A DNA stretch of 64,000 nucleotides from Pedobacter antarcticus (GCF_900112985.1 NZ_FONS01000005.1:281989-345988); one strand, 5' to 3'; numbered from the stretch's first letter, positions 37,964-47,979 are shown. Notes: a model not told the origin generated them from the sequence alone. A program made the numbers and translations.

Positions 37964-38713
37964 TTATTTTCTTCCGCCAAAGATTCTTAATAAGAATAGG
38001 AAGATATTAATAAAGTCAAGATACAGGGATAATGCACCCATAATCGCTAGCTTTTTAGAATCTGCATCTGCCATTGTAGATCCGTTCTCTTCCAGACCAG
38101 CACCAATTCTTTTTAATTTCTGTACATCATAAGCGGTCAGCGCAGTAAAGATTGCTACACCAAAGAAACTCATGATATAATCGAACTGCGAGCTTTGCAG
38201 AAACATATTAACAACCATCGCAATTACCAGCCCTACAACACCTACCATAAGGATCGGGCCGAATTTACTCAAGTCAGTATTGGTTGTATAGCCTAAAACA
38301 GCCATTAAACCGAAAATACCGGCGGCAGCTGCAAAACAGCCAATCACCGAAGAGGACGCATAAATTAACAGGATGAAACTTAAGCTTACCCCTGTAAGTA
38401 AAGAGTAAAGAATAAAAACACCCAGTAAAGCGGAATAGGAGAGTTTATTAAGGCCCGCACTCATTAGCATAACCAAACCCAGTGGTGCAAACATAGCTAC
38501 ATATCCTAAAATAGACATTTTGCCTGTTTCCTGATTAATCAGGTAATTCAGCATTTCGGGTGTATTGGCCATGTAAACTGCAGCTGCGGTTGAAATACCT
38601 AATGCCACAAACATCCATAGAAATACGTTTGCAAAGAATTTCTTTGCCACTGTTCCTGTTTGGTTTTCTACAAAAACAGATTGGTTTGACCAGTTATGAT
38701 TATTGTTCTCCAT
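37964..38713 (-). CDS. Bax inhibitor-1/YccA-family membrane protein
   Basis: A 249-residue inner-membrane protein with about seven hydrophobic helices, ending in the family tail ALSLYLDFINIFLFLLRIFG. The N-terminal 25 residues are polar. Family members affect membrane-protein quality control (YccA with FtsH) or calcium leak. Monocistronic, followed by a terminator. Confidence 0.92.
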   Translation of the reverse strand: MENNNHNWSNQSVFVENQTGTVAKKFFANVFLWMFVALGISTAAAVYMANTPEMLNYLINQETGKMSILGYVAMFAPLGLVMLMSAGLNKLSYSALLGVFILYSLLTGVSLSFILLIYASSSVIGCFAAAAGIFGLMAVLGYTTNTDLSKFGPILMVGVVGLVIAMVVNMFLQSSQFDYIMSFFGVAIFTALTAYDVQKLKRIGAGLEENGSTMADADSKKLAIMGALSLYLDFINIFLFLLRIFGGRK

Positions 38714-38763
38714 TCGTTTTAATTTTTAATTTAAATATACCGATTCTAAACTGTATACAAAGG

Positions 38764-39333
38764 TTATGCCCCTAACCTTTTTGTCAGGATTTCTTCAACT
38801 TTTTTGAAAATTTGTACCGGTTTGAGGGTTCTCCATGCCAAATCGTCAAGCTGACCGCCAAAATTGATGTAATAATCAATATTGCTGCTGCGGAACTCTT
38901 CGATCACATGGGGTGTAAAATTAATCCCTGCTATCCAGCCATCTTCGACATCTTGAAACCACTCTTCATAGTAGCTGTCTTCCGAAGAGTGGAAGTTCAG
39001 GACATTTTCTCCTATCAGGATAAATTTATGAATTCCCTCATCTATCATCAGCTCCAGGATTTCTCTTTTCAGCAGCATAATATCATTGGAGATCGCATCA
39101 TTCCACTCTCCTATAAATTCGATAATAGAATATTGCCTTTCATAATCTGTATAAAGGACTTTAATGTATAACGTGGTAGACCCGAAGTCATCCCACTGTG
39201 GATGGATTAGGTAATTATAGAGTTGCTTATCAAAATAAAACTCTGAATATTCTGTATTATAAAAAGGGGATCGTGGATCTTCCGCGGCGATATAATCATC
39301 TCTCCAGCGGTAAAATGGTTCTATTTCGTGCAT
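38764..39333 (-). CDS. conserved protein of unknown function
   Basis: A 189-residue acidic, soluble protein starting MHEIEPFYRWRDDYIAAEDP and rich in aromatic residues (YSEFYFDKQLYNYLIHPQWD). No signal peptide, membrane segment or known catalytic motif is evident. It lies 11 bp downstream of murQ on the same strand and is likely cotranscribed. I know of no function. Confidence 0.8.
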   Translation of the reverse strand: MHEIEPFYRWRDDYIAAEDPRSPFYNTEYSEFYFDKQLYNYLIHPQWDDFGSTTLYIKVLYTDYERQYSIIEFIGEWNDAISNDIMLLKREILELMIDEGIHKFILIGENVLNFHSSEDSYYEEWFQDVEDGWIAGINFTPHVIEEFRSSNIDYYINFGGQLDDLAWRTLKPVQIFKKVEEILTKRLGA

Positions 39334-39344
39334 GAAATCTTTGT

Positions 39345-40151
39345 TTAAATTTGACCGGCTTCTACTGCTTTGCGTACGCTTCCGTGCTCAATAAGCAACG
39401 CTTCTGCCTGTTCATAGGGGATTTGAAGTTCTGCCATTACCATCTGCGTGCCGCGGTCTACAAGCTTACTATTGGTTAACTGCATATCCACCATTTTGTT
39501 GCCTTTAACTTTGCCTAATTTGATCATTACGGTAGTACTGAGCATATTAAGAACCAGTTTCTGTGCGGTGCCTGATTTCATTCTTGTAGAACCGGTTAAA
39601 AACTCAGGACCCACAACTACTTCTACCGGATATTGGGCTTCTGCCGCTACCGGGCTTCCTGAGTTGCAAACGATACAGCCGGTAAGGATCTGGTTTTCTG
39701 CTGCTTTTTTCAAGCCGCCTATTACATATGGAGTAGTTCCAGATGCCGCCAGTCCGATTACACTATCTTTCGGCCCGATCTGATAGTATAATAAATCGTT
39801 CCAGGCTTGTTCAGTATCATCTTCGGCATTCTCCACTGCGCGTCTGATGGCTGTATCACCACCTGCAATGATGCCGACGACTTCATCGAACGCCACCCCG
39901 AAAGTGGGAGGGCATTCTGACGCGTCTACCACGCCTAATCTACCGCTGGTTCCGGCACCGATATAAAATAACCGGCCACCTTCTTTCATCCTTTCGGTAA
40001 CCGCAACGGCCAGATTCTCAATCTGCGGGATGCATTTGGCCACAGCATGCGGAACGGTCTGGTCTTCTTGATTAATACCGGTAAGAATTTCCCGAAAGCT
40101 CATTTGGTCAATATTGTTATAAAGGGAGTCCTGTTCAGTTGTGCGTATCAT
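39345..40151 (-). CDS. murQ: N-acetylmuramic acid 6-phosphate etherase
   Basis: MurQ removes lactate from MurNAc-6-phosphate during peptidoglycan recycling. Motifs: GRLFYIGAGTSGRLGVVDASECPPTF, the catalytic EC region (SIS fold), LAASGTTPYV and GSTRMKSGTAQK. I prefer the ATG at 40151 (268 residues, MIRTTEQDSLYNNID), the family start; the frame is open further upstream with only a TTG at 40217. Divergent from the S41 protease gene. Confidence 0.94.
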   Translation of the reverse strand: MIRTTEQDSLYNNIDQMSFREILTGINQEDQTVPHAVAKCIPQIENLAVAVTERMKEGGRLFYIGAGTSGRLGVVDASECPPTFGVAFDEVVGIIAGGDTAIRRAVENAEDDTEQAWNDLLYYQIGPKDSVIGLAASGTTPYVIGGLKKAAENQILTGCIVCNSGSPVAAEAQYPVEVVVGPEFLTGSTRMKSGTAQKLVLNMLSTTVMIKLGKVKGNKMVDMQLTNSKLVDRGTQMVMAELQIPYEQAEALLIEHGSVRKAVEAGQI

Positions 40152-40304
40152 AAATTTGCTTTCAAATGTGTTATTGATGCCAGCCGGCGCAGGATATTTC
40201 AAGCCTTCGTCAGCCAATTCTTTATAAAGTACGGTATTTGTGAGAAAATATGAAACAATTATAAATCTGCGGGGGTTAAATAGTTAATTGACAGCCTAAT
40301 TTTA

Positions 40305-40312
40305 TAGCTTTG
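40305..40312 (+). promoter_or_regulatory. -7 promoter element of the S41 protease gene
   Basis: TAGCTTTG is a perfect match to TAnnTTTG, 16 bp before the start codon. It implies a very short leader of about 9 nt. No clean TTTG is seen at the -33 distance. Confidence 0.5.
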
Positions 40313-40327
40313 TGCAATTACTCACCA

Positions 40328-41935
40328 ATGAAGCCAACTACCCGTAAAAATCTGCTAATCGCCCTTACTTATTCAGTCACTTTAATAGGTGGTATGTACT
40401 TGGGCTATAGGTTTTTGAAGGATCAGGGCTTTACGGTGCAACGTAATATTCAATATGCGGATAGTTCCATGGAAAAAGTGGACGAGATCATCAACCTGAT
40501 CAATAGAAACTATGTTGATGAAATTAATGCCGATACACTGAGCCATCTGGAGATCGACAGCCTGCTGCATAAGCTCGATCCACACAGTATTTATCTTCCC
40601 CCATTAAAGGCAAGTGAACAGTCTGATATGCTGGAGGGTAATTTTGAAGGGATAGGAATTGAATATTATATTCTTAAAGATACTTTGCTGGTTACGAAAG
40701 TAATTAAAGACGGCCCCGCCTCTTTAGCTGGCTTAAAACTTGGTGATAAAATTTTGAAGGTTGACAGTGTTTTTGTGAGCGGAAGAAAACTCACAAGAGA
40801 TAATATGATTGGCCGGATCAAAGGTAAACGCGGAACTTCTGTACGACTTACGGTTTTGCACTCTGGTGCAGATCATCCGGTTTCATTGGCTATAAAAAGA
40901 GGAAGGGTAATCGTAAGTAGTATTGATGCTGCTTATATGATCAACGGAGAATCGGGCTATATCAGGATCAGTGAATTTGGTGCGAGTACGGATAAAGATT
41001 TTGTTGAAGCGGTCCGTCATCTGAAAGCTGCTGGAATGAAGAAGTTGATTCTTGATCTTCGTGATAACGGTGGGGGATATCTAACTGCAGCAACCGGCCT
41101 GGCAAACCAGATTCTTCCGGAGAATAAGCTGATTGTTTATACGGAAGGTAAACACGAACCAAGAACAGATTATATCGCAACCGGCGGTGGTGAGTTTGAG
41201 GAAGGTAAGCTGGCTGTGCTTATCAATGAAAACTCGGCTTCTGCCAGTGAAATTCTCGCTGGTGCGGTGCAGGATCTGGACAGGGGAATTATCGTCGGGC
41301 GCCGCTCTTTCGGTAAAGGTTTGGTTCAGGAGCAGTTTCCTTTCGGGGATGGTTCTGCTTTAAACCTTACAATTGCCCGTTATTACACCCCGCTCGGCCG
41401 CAGTATTCAAAAATCTTATAAGAAAGGCTTTACAGCTTACCAGAACGAAATAGAAGACCGTTTCAATGACGGTGAACTAACTGATAATAATTTTGTGCCT
41501 AAAGACTCACTGCGCAGAAATCTGGCATATACGACAGGTTCCGGCAAAAAAGTATTTGCTGGCGGTGGCATACAACCTGATATTTATGTTAAAATGGATA
41601 CGGCTGGTATGAACAAAACTTATAATATCTTGCTGACTAAAAAAGTCATGTTTGATTTTGTATTTGATATTCTCGCCCCGCGTTATTCTGTGCAGTTTCT
41701 AGAACAGAATCTGGCAGCATTTAAGATCAGTGACGTTGATTACAGGGATTTCATCAGGTTCATTGCAGCAAAGGATATAACAGTCGATCAGCGGCAGCTG
41801 GCTAGCGCAAAACCAATAATCTGTACTGACCTTAAAGCCTTGCTTTATAAATATTATCTGGGTGATGCGGGTTATTATAAAGCGATGAACCAAAGCGACA
41901 GTATGGTGAAGCAAGCGCTCAACGCACTGCAATAA
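40328..41935 (+). CDS. S41-family carboxyl-terminal processing protease
   Basis: A 535-residue periplasmic Ctp/Tsp-type serine protease. I chose the ATG at 40328 (MKPTTRKNLLIALTYSVTLI), which begins a signal anchor. A PDZ domain lies about residues 90-180 (GIGIEYYILKDTLLVTKVI). The catalytic Ser is in NENSASASEILAGAVQD and the Lys in GRRSFGKGLVQ. These proteases trim or degrade exported proteins and peptidoglycan enzymes. The C-terminal 120 residues are an extra helical domain common in Bacteroidota. Confidence 0.95.
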   Translation: MKPTTRKNLLIALTYSVTLIGGMYLGYRFLKDQGFTVQRNIQYADSSMEKVDEIINLINRNYVDEINADTLSHLEIDSLLHKLDPHSIYLPPLKASEQSDMLEGNFEGIGIEYYILKDTLLVTKVIKDGPASLAGLKLGDKILKVDSVFVSGRKLTRDNMIGRIKGKRGTSVRLTVLHSGADHPVSLAIKRGRVIVSSIDAAYMINGESGYIRISEFGASTDKDFVEAVRHLKAAGMKKLILDLRDNGGGYLTAATGLANQILPENKLIVYTEGKHEPRTDYIATGGGEFEEGKLAVLINENSASASEILAGAVQDLDRGIIVGRRSFGKGLVQEQFPFGDGSALNLTIARYYTPLGRSIQKSYKKGFTAYQNEIEDRFNDGELTDNNFVPKDSLRRNLAYTTGSGKKVFAGGGIQPDIYVKMDTAGMNKTYNILLTKKVMFDFVFDILAPRYSVQFLEQNLAAFKISDVDYRDFIRFIAAKDITVDQRQLASAKPIICTDLKALLYKYYLGDAGYYKAMNQSDSMVKQALNALQ

Positions 41936-41966
41936 AAAAAGGGTCGTTCAAATGAATGAACAACCC
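41934..41966 (-). terminator. terminator downstream of der
   Basis: Minus-strand stem (41966-41957 with 41950-41941, one mismatch) followed by seven T residues. It overlaps the 3' end of the convergent protease gene. Confidence 0.7.
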
Positions 41967-41991
41967 CTCTGTAAACGATAGCTTTAACAGC

Positions 41992-43293
41992 TTATTTCTG
42001 TCTGAAATAAACTTGAATCGGAACTCCATTAAAGTCAAAATTCTCACGTAATTTATTTTCAATGAACCTTTTATATGGCTCTTTAATATATTGAGGAAGG
42101 TTACAGAAGAAGGCAAACATTGGTGATGTAGCATTGATCTGCGTAATGTATTTAACCTTAATGTATTTACCTTTTAAAGCTGGTGGCGGATAGTTTTCGA
42201 TAATCGGCAGCATAACATCATTCAATTTAGATGTAGGTACTTTTTTACCCCTGTTCTGATAAACTTCCAGTGCAACTTCAATGGCCTTGAAGATACGTTG
42301 TTTGTGTATTGCAGAAGTAAATACGATAGGCACGTCTGTAAATGGCTGTAATTTTTGACGAATCTGTTCTTCGAAAGCTTTCATCGTTTTATGGTCTTTC
42401 TCTACCAAATCCCATTTGTTGACCAGGATCACTATACCTTTCTTATTTTTCTCTGCTAAGTGGAAGATGTTGACATCTTGTGATTCCAAACCTTCTACAG
42501 CGTCAATCATCAGAATAACCACGTCGGCTTCTTCTAATGCTTTGATGGTACGCATTACAGAATAGAATTCTATGTTTTCTTTTACTTTGGTTTTCTTACG
42601 TAAACCTGCAGTATCAATAAACATAAATTCATGTCCGAACTGATTGTAGTGGATGTGAATGGAATCGCGTGTTGTACCTGCGATAGGGGTAACGATATTT
42701 CTTTCCTGTCCCATCAGGGCATTGATTAATGAGGATTTACCTACATTGGGTCTGCCGACGATAGTTAATTTCGGTAAAGAGTTTTCTTCTAATGGTTCGT
42801 CCTGGAAGTGTGAAATGACGTCATCCAGTAAATCTCCTGTACCGGAACCGGTCATAGAAGAAATGGAGTAGATTTCACCGAGTCCGAAGCCATAAAATAC
42901 AGCCGCGTCATTTTCCAGGGAGGTATTATCAACTTTATTAACGACAATGAAAACCGGTTTTTTACTGCGGCGAAGCAGTTGTGCGATTTCATCATCAAGG
43001 TCTGTGATGCCAGTAGTGACATCGACCATAAACAGTAGTACAGAGGCTTCTTCAATTGCGATAACGACCTGTTCGCGGATAGCCGCTTCAAATACGTCTT
43101 CAGAATTAGCTACATAACCTCCTGTGTCTATGACGGTAAATTGTTTATCTGTCCACTCAGCGACGCCATAATGACGGTCGCGTGTTACACCGCTGAAATC
43201 ATCTACAATTGCTTTGCGACTTTCGGTTAAGCGGTTAAAAAGGGTAGATTTGCCTACGTTCGGTCTTCCGACGATTGCGATAATGTTACTCAT
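41992..43293 (-). CDS. der: ribosome-biogenesis GTPase Der
   Basis: A 433-residue GTPase with two tandem G domains, each with its own Walker A ([14 protein letters not shown] and [14 protein letters not shown]) and NKxD (VNKVD, VNKWD), then a C-terminal KH-like domain. It acts in 50S assembly. It follows era with a 44-bp gap, so the two GTPases probably share a transcript. Confidence 0.97.
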   Translation of the reverse strand: MSNIIAIVGRPNVGKSTLFNRLTESRKAIVDDFSGVTRDRHYGVAEWTDKQFTVIDTGGYVANSEDVFEAAIREQVVIAIEEASVLLFMVDVTTGITDLDDEIAQLLRRSKKPVFIVVNKVDNTSLENDAAVFYGFGLGEIYSISSMTGSGTGDLLDDVISHFQDEPLEENSLPKLTIVGRPNVGKSSLINALMGQERNIVTPIAGTTRDSIHIHYNQFGHEFMFIDTAGLRKKTKVKENIEFYSVMRTIKALEEADVVILMIDAVEGLESQDVNIFHLAEKNKKGIVILVNKWDLVEKDHKTMKAFEEQIRQKLQPFTDVPIVFTSAIHKQRIFKAIEVALEVYQNRGKKVPTSKLNDVMLPIIENYPPPALKGKYIKVKYITQINATSPMFAFFCNLPQYIKEPYKRFIENKLRENFDFNGVPIQVYFRQK

Positions 43294-43337
43294 GTGTTGT
43301 GAATTGTATTAATTATTAAGGGGTTGCAAAGGTAGGT

Positions 43338-44216
43338 TTAATTTTCGTACCCGAAACTTTTTAAATAGTTCTTTTTACTTCTCCAGTCTGGAATTACTTT
43401 AACAAAGGTTTCCAGGAATACTTTCTGATCCAGGAACTTCTCGATGTCTTTACGGGATTCAGTACCTACCTTTTTTAACATAGAACCGCCTTTTCCGATC
43501 AGGATATTTTTTTGTGAGTCACGCTCAACGATAATTTCTGCGCTGATCCTTGTGATCTTTTCTTCTTCTTTAAATGCTGTAATTACTACTTCCGTACTAT
43601 AAGGAATCTCTTTCTGATAATTATTAAAGATTTTTTCACGGATGATTTCGGATACAAAGAAACGTTGATTTTTGTCAGTCAGGTCTTCTTTATCATAATA
43701 TGCAGGGTGCTCAGGAAGGAAATCCAGAACACGTTCCATAATACCGTCCAGATTGTATCTGTGTAAGGCAGAGATAGCGTAGATATATTTAGGTTTCAGA
43801 AGATCTTGCCAGTAAGCCGTTTTTTCCTCTACCTGCTCTTGAGTTGCACCATCAATTTTGTTGATCAGTACAATCATCGGAATCGTAGAATTGATAATTT
43901 TCTCTAATACATCATTCTCATCATGCTGCTCATTGATGTCTGTTACGAATAGAATCAGATCTGCATCACTCAAGGCACCTTTAACAAAATTCATCATCGA
44001 ATCCTGCAGTCCGTAACGTGGTTTGATAATACCGGGAGTGTCAGAAAATACAATTTGATGTTCTTCTTCATTAACAATTCCCAGGATGCGGTGACGTGTA
44101 GTCTGAGCTTTAGGTGTAATGATCGACAGTTTTTCCCCCACCAGGGCATTCATTAGGGTGGATTTACCCACATTTGGCTTACCAATTATACTTACAAAAC
44201 CTGCTTTATGCGACAT
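43338..44216 (-). CDS. era: GTPase Era
   Basis: A 292-residue GTPase of 16S rRNA maturation. The chosen start at 44216 gives MSHKAGFVSIIGKPNVGKS; the frame is open to 44276 but the extension has no counterpart. G motifs: [25 protein letters not shown]; the C-terminal KH domain contains GKGGSMLKKVGTESR. The tRNA promoter on the other strand begins 21 bp upstream of its start. Confidence 0.97.
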   Translation of the reverse strand: MSHKAGFVSIIGKPNVGKSTLMNALVGEKLSIITPKAQTTRHRILGIVNEEEHQIVFSDTPGIIKPRYGLQDSMMNFVKGALSDADLILFVTDINEQHDENDVLEKIINSTIPMIVLINKIDGATQEQVEEKTAYWQDLLKPKYIYAISALHRYNLDGIMERVLDFLPEHPAYYDKEDLTDKNQRFFVSEIIREKIFNNYQKEIPYSTEVVITAFKEEEKITRISAEIIVERDSQKNILIGKGGSMLKKVGTESRKDIEKFLDQKVFLETFVKVIPDWRSKKNYLKSFGYEN

Positions 44217-44236
44217 TGAATATTTTTTAAAATAAA

Positions 44237-44268
44237 TTTGCATTGCAAAGAAACGAAATATATCTTTG
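44237..44268 (+). promoter_or_regulatory. tRNA cluster promoter
   Basis: TTTG (44237-44240) and TATCTTTG (44261-44268), 20 nt apart, are a perfect match to the Bacteroidota housekeeping promoter. The first tRNA begins 58 bp downstream. Confidence 0.8.
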
Positions 44269-44326
44269 CAGACCAATTTAAAACAAAGGAAGATTCAATT
44301 CTTCAAACGTTTTTTTTTGTAAATAG

Positions 44327-44402
<76 letters not shown>

Positions 44403-44437
44403 AAAGGAACAAAGCTTTTAAGCTTGTCGTTTCATTT

Positions 44438-44509
44438 GGCCCGTTCGTCTACCGGTTAGGACGCCAGATTTTCATTCTGGAAATAGGGGTTCGATTCCCC
44501 TACGGGCTA
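44438..44509 (+). tRNA. tRNA-Glu (TTC), copy 1
   Basis: A 72-nt cloverleaf with anticodon TTC in CAGATTTTCATTCTG and an acceptor GGCCCGT/ACGGGCT; CCA is not encoded. Its D arm (CTACCGGTTAGGACG) differs from copy 2 (CTAGGGGTGAGGACG). Confidence 0.93.
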
Positions 44510-44513
44510 CAAT

Positions 44514-44540
44514 AAAAACGCAGATGCACTCGGCGTTTTT
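44514..44540 (+). terminator. hairpin with T run between tRNA genes
   Basis: AAAAACGC (44514-44521) pairs with GCGTTTTT (44533-44540). It could end transcription after the first fMet-Glu pair or mark a processing site. Confidence 0.6.
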
Positions 44541-44552
44541 CATTAATCAGAG

Positions 44553-44627
<75 letters not shown>

Positions 44628-44629
44628 TA

Positions 44630-44666
44630 GTAAAGCGCTTAATCTGAAAAGATTGAGCGCTTTTAC
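44630..44666 (+). other. stem-loop between tRNA genes
   Basis: A long stem with a GAAA tetraloop (44630-44645 with 44650-44666, one T-G pair and one bulge). It is not followed by a long T run; it may be a processing or weak termination hairpin. Confidence 0.6.
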
Positions 44667-44671
44667 ATAAT

Positions 44672-44743
44672 GGCCCGTTCGTCTAGGGGTGAGGACGCCA
44701 GATTTTCATTCTGGAAACAGGGGTTCGATTCCCCTACGGGCTA
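44672..44743 (+). tRNA. tRNA-Glu (TTC), copy 2
   Basis: A 72-nt tRNA-Glu with anticodon TTC, differing from copy 1 in the D arm and at one variable-loop base. CCA is not encoded. It ends the duplicated fMet-Glu array. Confidence 0.93.
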
Positions 44744-44749
44744 CGGAAA

Positions 44750-44788
44750 GGGATAAAATTAGATCTAATAATTTTTATCCCTTTTTTT
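44750..44788 (+). terminator. terminator of the tRNA cluster
   Basis: GGGATAAAA near 44750 pairs with TTTTATCCC ending at 44781, followed by seven T residues. Confidence 0.8.
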
Positions 44789-45160
44789 ATTGCTACCGGA
44801 CTTCATTCCATCAAACCATCACATTTTCGGCCAAATTGAAACTACACGCCAGTTCGAAACCTATCTTTCGATAAGCAGAATTCATAGAACGTATAAGATT
44901 GAATATTTTTTAATAAAAACCGTTTGTTTTAAATAAAATGGCGAATGCCTTAATAGTTAAAACACCAGGCGGAAGCAGCGAGTGCTAGAGAAGTAAGGCA
45001 TAATACATTTTTAGGAAAAAACAATTGTGATTTCCATAATCTCGCTGTAACTTAATGTTTAACGAAGTATTACTAAAACGATAGACGCGATCCTGGTTGA
45101 TCACGCCAGTGATTCAAAATAGGGAATGTTGAAGATGGGATAATGTGAAAAAACTACGTC
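44789..45160 (+). other. intergenic region, no gene seen
   Basis: About 370 bp between the tRNA terminator and the VOC gene. No coding frame with family features is visible on either strand. The only structure noticed is an 8-bp inverted repeat, ATGCCTTA near 44946 with TAAGGCAT near 44995. Confidence 0.5.
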
Positions 45161-45550
45161 ATGAAAACAAAAAAAATATGGGCCAATTTTAGTGTAAAGA
45201 ACGCCCAACTTACCCGTCAATTTTATAACAAATTGGGTTTTAAGTCAAATGGCTTGAACAACGACCCCAAATTCGCCAGTTTTCTTTTTAGTGAAGATGA
45301 ACTGGTAATCCATTTTTTTGAACAAGGATCTAAAATAGATGAGTTTCTGACCTCCGGATCTGCCGGCGAGATCATTTTTACCCTGGCTGCTGACACCGAG
45401 GCGGAAGTGAATAAATGGGCGGAGAGAGTTGAGGGTGCTGGTGGTACTATCTTTCAGCCAGTTGGCAGAGATGAAAACGGGTATTATGGTTTCGCCTTTG
45501 GTGACCCAGATGGTCACCGGTTTAATGTATTGCTAATGGATAATATGTAG
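45161..45550 (+). CDS. VOC-superfamily (glyoxalase-like) protein
   Basis: A 129-residue single-domain member of the vicinal-oxygen-chelate superfamily: KIWANFSVKNAQLTRQFYNK at the N-terminus and FAFGDPDGHRFNVLLM at the C-terminus. The family includes lyases, dioxygenases and antibiotic-binding proteins; this one resembles the uncharacterised PhnB/glyoxalase-like group. It stands alone, with nothing in its surroundings to name a substrate. Confidence 0.88.
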   Translation: MKTKKIWANFSVKNAQLTRQFYNKLGFKSNGLNNDPKFASFLFSEDELVIHFFEQGSKIDEFLTSGSAGEIIFTLAADTEAEVNKWAERVEGAGGTIFQPVGRDENGYYGFAFGDPDGHRFNVLLMDNM

Positions 45551-45609
45551 TAAAAAATGTACCGTTCCAGCGACGCATCTTTTATTGGAATTAATAGATA
45601 AGTATTATA

Positions 45610-47466
45610 CTATTTCAATTTATAGGCTTGAATAATCTTATAGAAAATCTCATTGTTTTGGTACGTGCCTTTAAAATCTTCGGCACCTGGACCATAGGCA
45701 AATACCGGCACGACAATATTAGTATGGTCATTTGTACTAAATGCTGCCCTGACCATCCCTTTTTCCGGAGCCGTATCCAGTAGTGTTAATCCTCCCGTTT
45801 CGTGATCGGCTGTGACAATAACAAGCGTTTCTCCATCCAAATCGGCAAAACGTATGGCCGATTCTACAGTTTTATCAAAATCATGTAGTTCGGTGATAAC
45901 GACCGGCAGATTGTTGTCATGCCCTCCGTAATCAATCTGCGCACCTTCAGTCATGATGAAAAAACCATCTTTATTTTTTGATAAGATTGATATACTGTGA
46001 AGTAAAGATTGTTTTAGCCAGTCTCCACGACCCTTCGATACGGCACGTGTCGCAGAATCTGTAACTAAGACTAATTGCTTACCCTCACTTTGCTGTCTAA
46101 ACTCAATTAGGCTGTTATTTACCTTATACCCTTTCGCCTGAAGACCGGATATAAGGTTCTGGTCTTTATTCTTGAAAAAGCTTTTCTGATTAGAACCGAC
46201 TAAAATTTCGACTTTACTTTGGAGCAGATCATGTGCTATCTCGTCATTCATCGACCGGTCTGGCTGATGTGCATAAAAAGCAGCCGGTGTAGCATCTGTA
46301 ATGTCGCCGACACTGATTACCCCACTTTTAACACCCCGAGCATAAAGTGTATCTACCAAATTCGTTTTCTTTAAATTATCAGCGCCCATACCGATGTACC
46401 GGTTATTGGTTTTATGCCCGGTAGCTAAAGCTGTAGCGCCTGCAGCAGAATCGGTATTTCCCGCATCGGCAGCACTAGTTAATGCAAAACCTATATTGCG
46501 CATCCTGGAAATATTTAAATCGCCATGGTTAGCCATTAAACCTGCATGTATTTGGGCCAGGCCCATACCGTCGCCAATCATCAAGATAATATTCTTTGCC
46601 CTTTTTTTTATCCCATCTGTTTTATAGCTCGGTGTATAAACTGGGTAAGGAACCGGATTCGTATAAGTCAGTTTCTCTTGGTGACTGTAAAATTCTCTAA
46701 GCTTATCAGGATGGTCGGTGTTAATCCAATCGACTCCCATACGCTCTAAAACAATCCAGGTATTCGGACTGTCCTGAGTTGCCCAGAATCTGAGATTTTT
46801 GCCTTGCTGATGGGCTTTATCAATAACCCGTTTTAATTTAAGTTCATCAGTTTTTGTCGGATTTCCTTTGCCGTTCCAAACCGTATAATTTTTGAGGTCG
46901 TCGCTAATCATCGCTACCCGCTTAAGCTCCCCGGAGGTGTAGTTTATATATGGCCTTCCGTCGAAAGAAATGAATTCGGGATAGTTTTTGAATTCTTCGG
47001 GTTTAGGAACATTACCACTAATGGTTAATTGAATGGCATTTGGATTTTTGAGGCTATTAAAAACTTCAGGATTGGCCGATATTTCTTTCAACAGTGTAGG
47101 TAATACGTCCCGGTAATTTTGCTTAATATCAATAACTAACTGAAGTTTTAATTCGGGATCTGCATACGGGTGGTTGCCGTTCACTTTATACAATTCAATC
47201 AGTGGGTCGAGGTAGAGTTTTTTCAAGGTAGCTCCCTCGCGAATTTCGCTACTTTCATGCGCAACATAGAGTTCTCCATTTCTTAAAAAAACATCGGCTT
47301 CAATGGAGCCCATTTCCGCCTGATAAGCGGTTAATAAAGGAATAGACTGCTTATAGTCATTATGACTGTGTCCGCGATTCGCATTAAGCGCTGTTTGAGC
47401 GGAAGCGCTTTGCAACCCTAATCCGAAGATTAGTGCTGCAAAGCTGATTTTAATATTTCCTACCAT
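45610..47466 (-). CDS. fusion of a PLC/GDPD-like domain and an alkaline phosphatase
   Basis: A 618-residue exported protein. After a signal peptide (ending SASAQ), residues about 30-275 form a TIM-barrel phosphodiesterase-like domain (RGHSHNDYKQSIPL, GSIEADVFLRNGELYVAH, DWINTDHPDKLREF). From about residue 290 to the end it is an alkaline phosphatase: NIILMIGDGMGLAQ, the nucleophile Ser in NTDSAAGATALATGH, and metal ligands in VTADHETGGLT. The two activities together could cleave a phosphodiester and then the monoester, releasing phosphate outside the cell. That coupling is inferred. Confidence 0.9.
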   Translation of the reverse strand: MVGNIKISFAALIFGLGLQSASAQTALNANRGHSHNDYKQSIPLLTAYQAEMGSIEADVFLRNGELYVAHESSEIREGATLKKLYLDPLIELYKVNGNHPYADPELKLQLVIDIKQNYRDVLPTLLKEISANPEVFNSLKNPNAIQLTISGNVPKPEEFKNYPEFISFDGRPYINYTSGELKRVAMISDDLKNYTVWNGKGNPTKTDELKLKRVIDKAHQQGKNLRFWATQDSPNTWIVLERMGVDWINTDHPDKLREFYSHQEKLTYTNPVPYPVYTPSYKTDGIKKRAKNIILMIGDGMGLAQIHAGLMANHGDLNISRMRNIGFALTSAADAGNTDSAAGATALATGHKTNNRYIGMGADNLKKTNLVDTLYARGVKSGVISVGDITDATPAAFYAHQPDRSMNDEIAHDLLQSKVEILVGSNQKSFFKNKDQNLISGLQAKGYKVNNSLIEFRQQSEGKQLVLVTDSATRAVSKGRGDWLKQSLLHSISILSKNKDGFFIMTEGAQIDYGGHDNNLPVVITELHDFDKTVESAIRFADLDGETLVIVTADHETGGLTLLDTAPEKGMVRAAFSTNDHTNIVVPVFAYGPGAEDFKGTYQNNEIFYKIIQAYKLK

Positions 47467-47979
47467 TCTACGTTTTGTTTAATCAACTTGAGCTATTATC
47501 AACTTCTGGTCGAGGTACGTACTACCTAAATATTATTGTACCTGGAGTTGTAGACCTGTCTCTACCTCGGTGCCACCGGAACAGGACTTACATGCATGAG
47601 CCAAATATATTCTTTTGACCAGTTATTTGAACCTTTAAATACACCGGCAATACTTGTCCTCACTAAATCATATTTTCCGGAGCTAGTAATCATAACTACG
47701 TACTTAAGCGCATTCATATCCTGTCTTTTAACGAGACGGGTTCCTGAAAGATACGCTCAGGTCGCAATTATCGTGTTTCGGTTTTCCGAAAGGGAGCTGA
47801 AGATTCCTGGATAACTATTCCAAAATATTACCGGATTAATATGGGGCGAATCTAAGCTTGCTATGTTTCATTAGTGTTAATAAATATTAAATTCATCATT
47901 TGTTACATCTGTGGATTACCGCTTGATGTGGGAAGCTATCAAAGATTTTTTCATTACTTTAACTTTAAAACTGAACCAC
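47467..47979. other. intergenic region without a supported gene
   Basis: About 510 bp between the divergent phosphatase and glycoside hydrolase genes. A plus-strand frame at 47596-47814 (72 codons) and a minus-strand stretch of about 60 open codons over 47570-47760 (containing MNALKYVVMITSSGKYDL) exist. Neither has a recognisable family. One may be a decayed gene; otherwise the region should hold two divergent promoters. Confidence 0.4.

Noticed and set aside
40152..40260. N-terminal extension of murQ (open frame with TTG at 40217)
   Set aside because: The extension lies in the divergent promoter region and the family start matches the ATG at 40151.
47596..47814. 72-codon plus-strand frame starting MSQIYSFDQLFEPL
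   Set aside because: No recognisable features, no promoter or terminator tied to it; likely chance.
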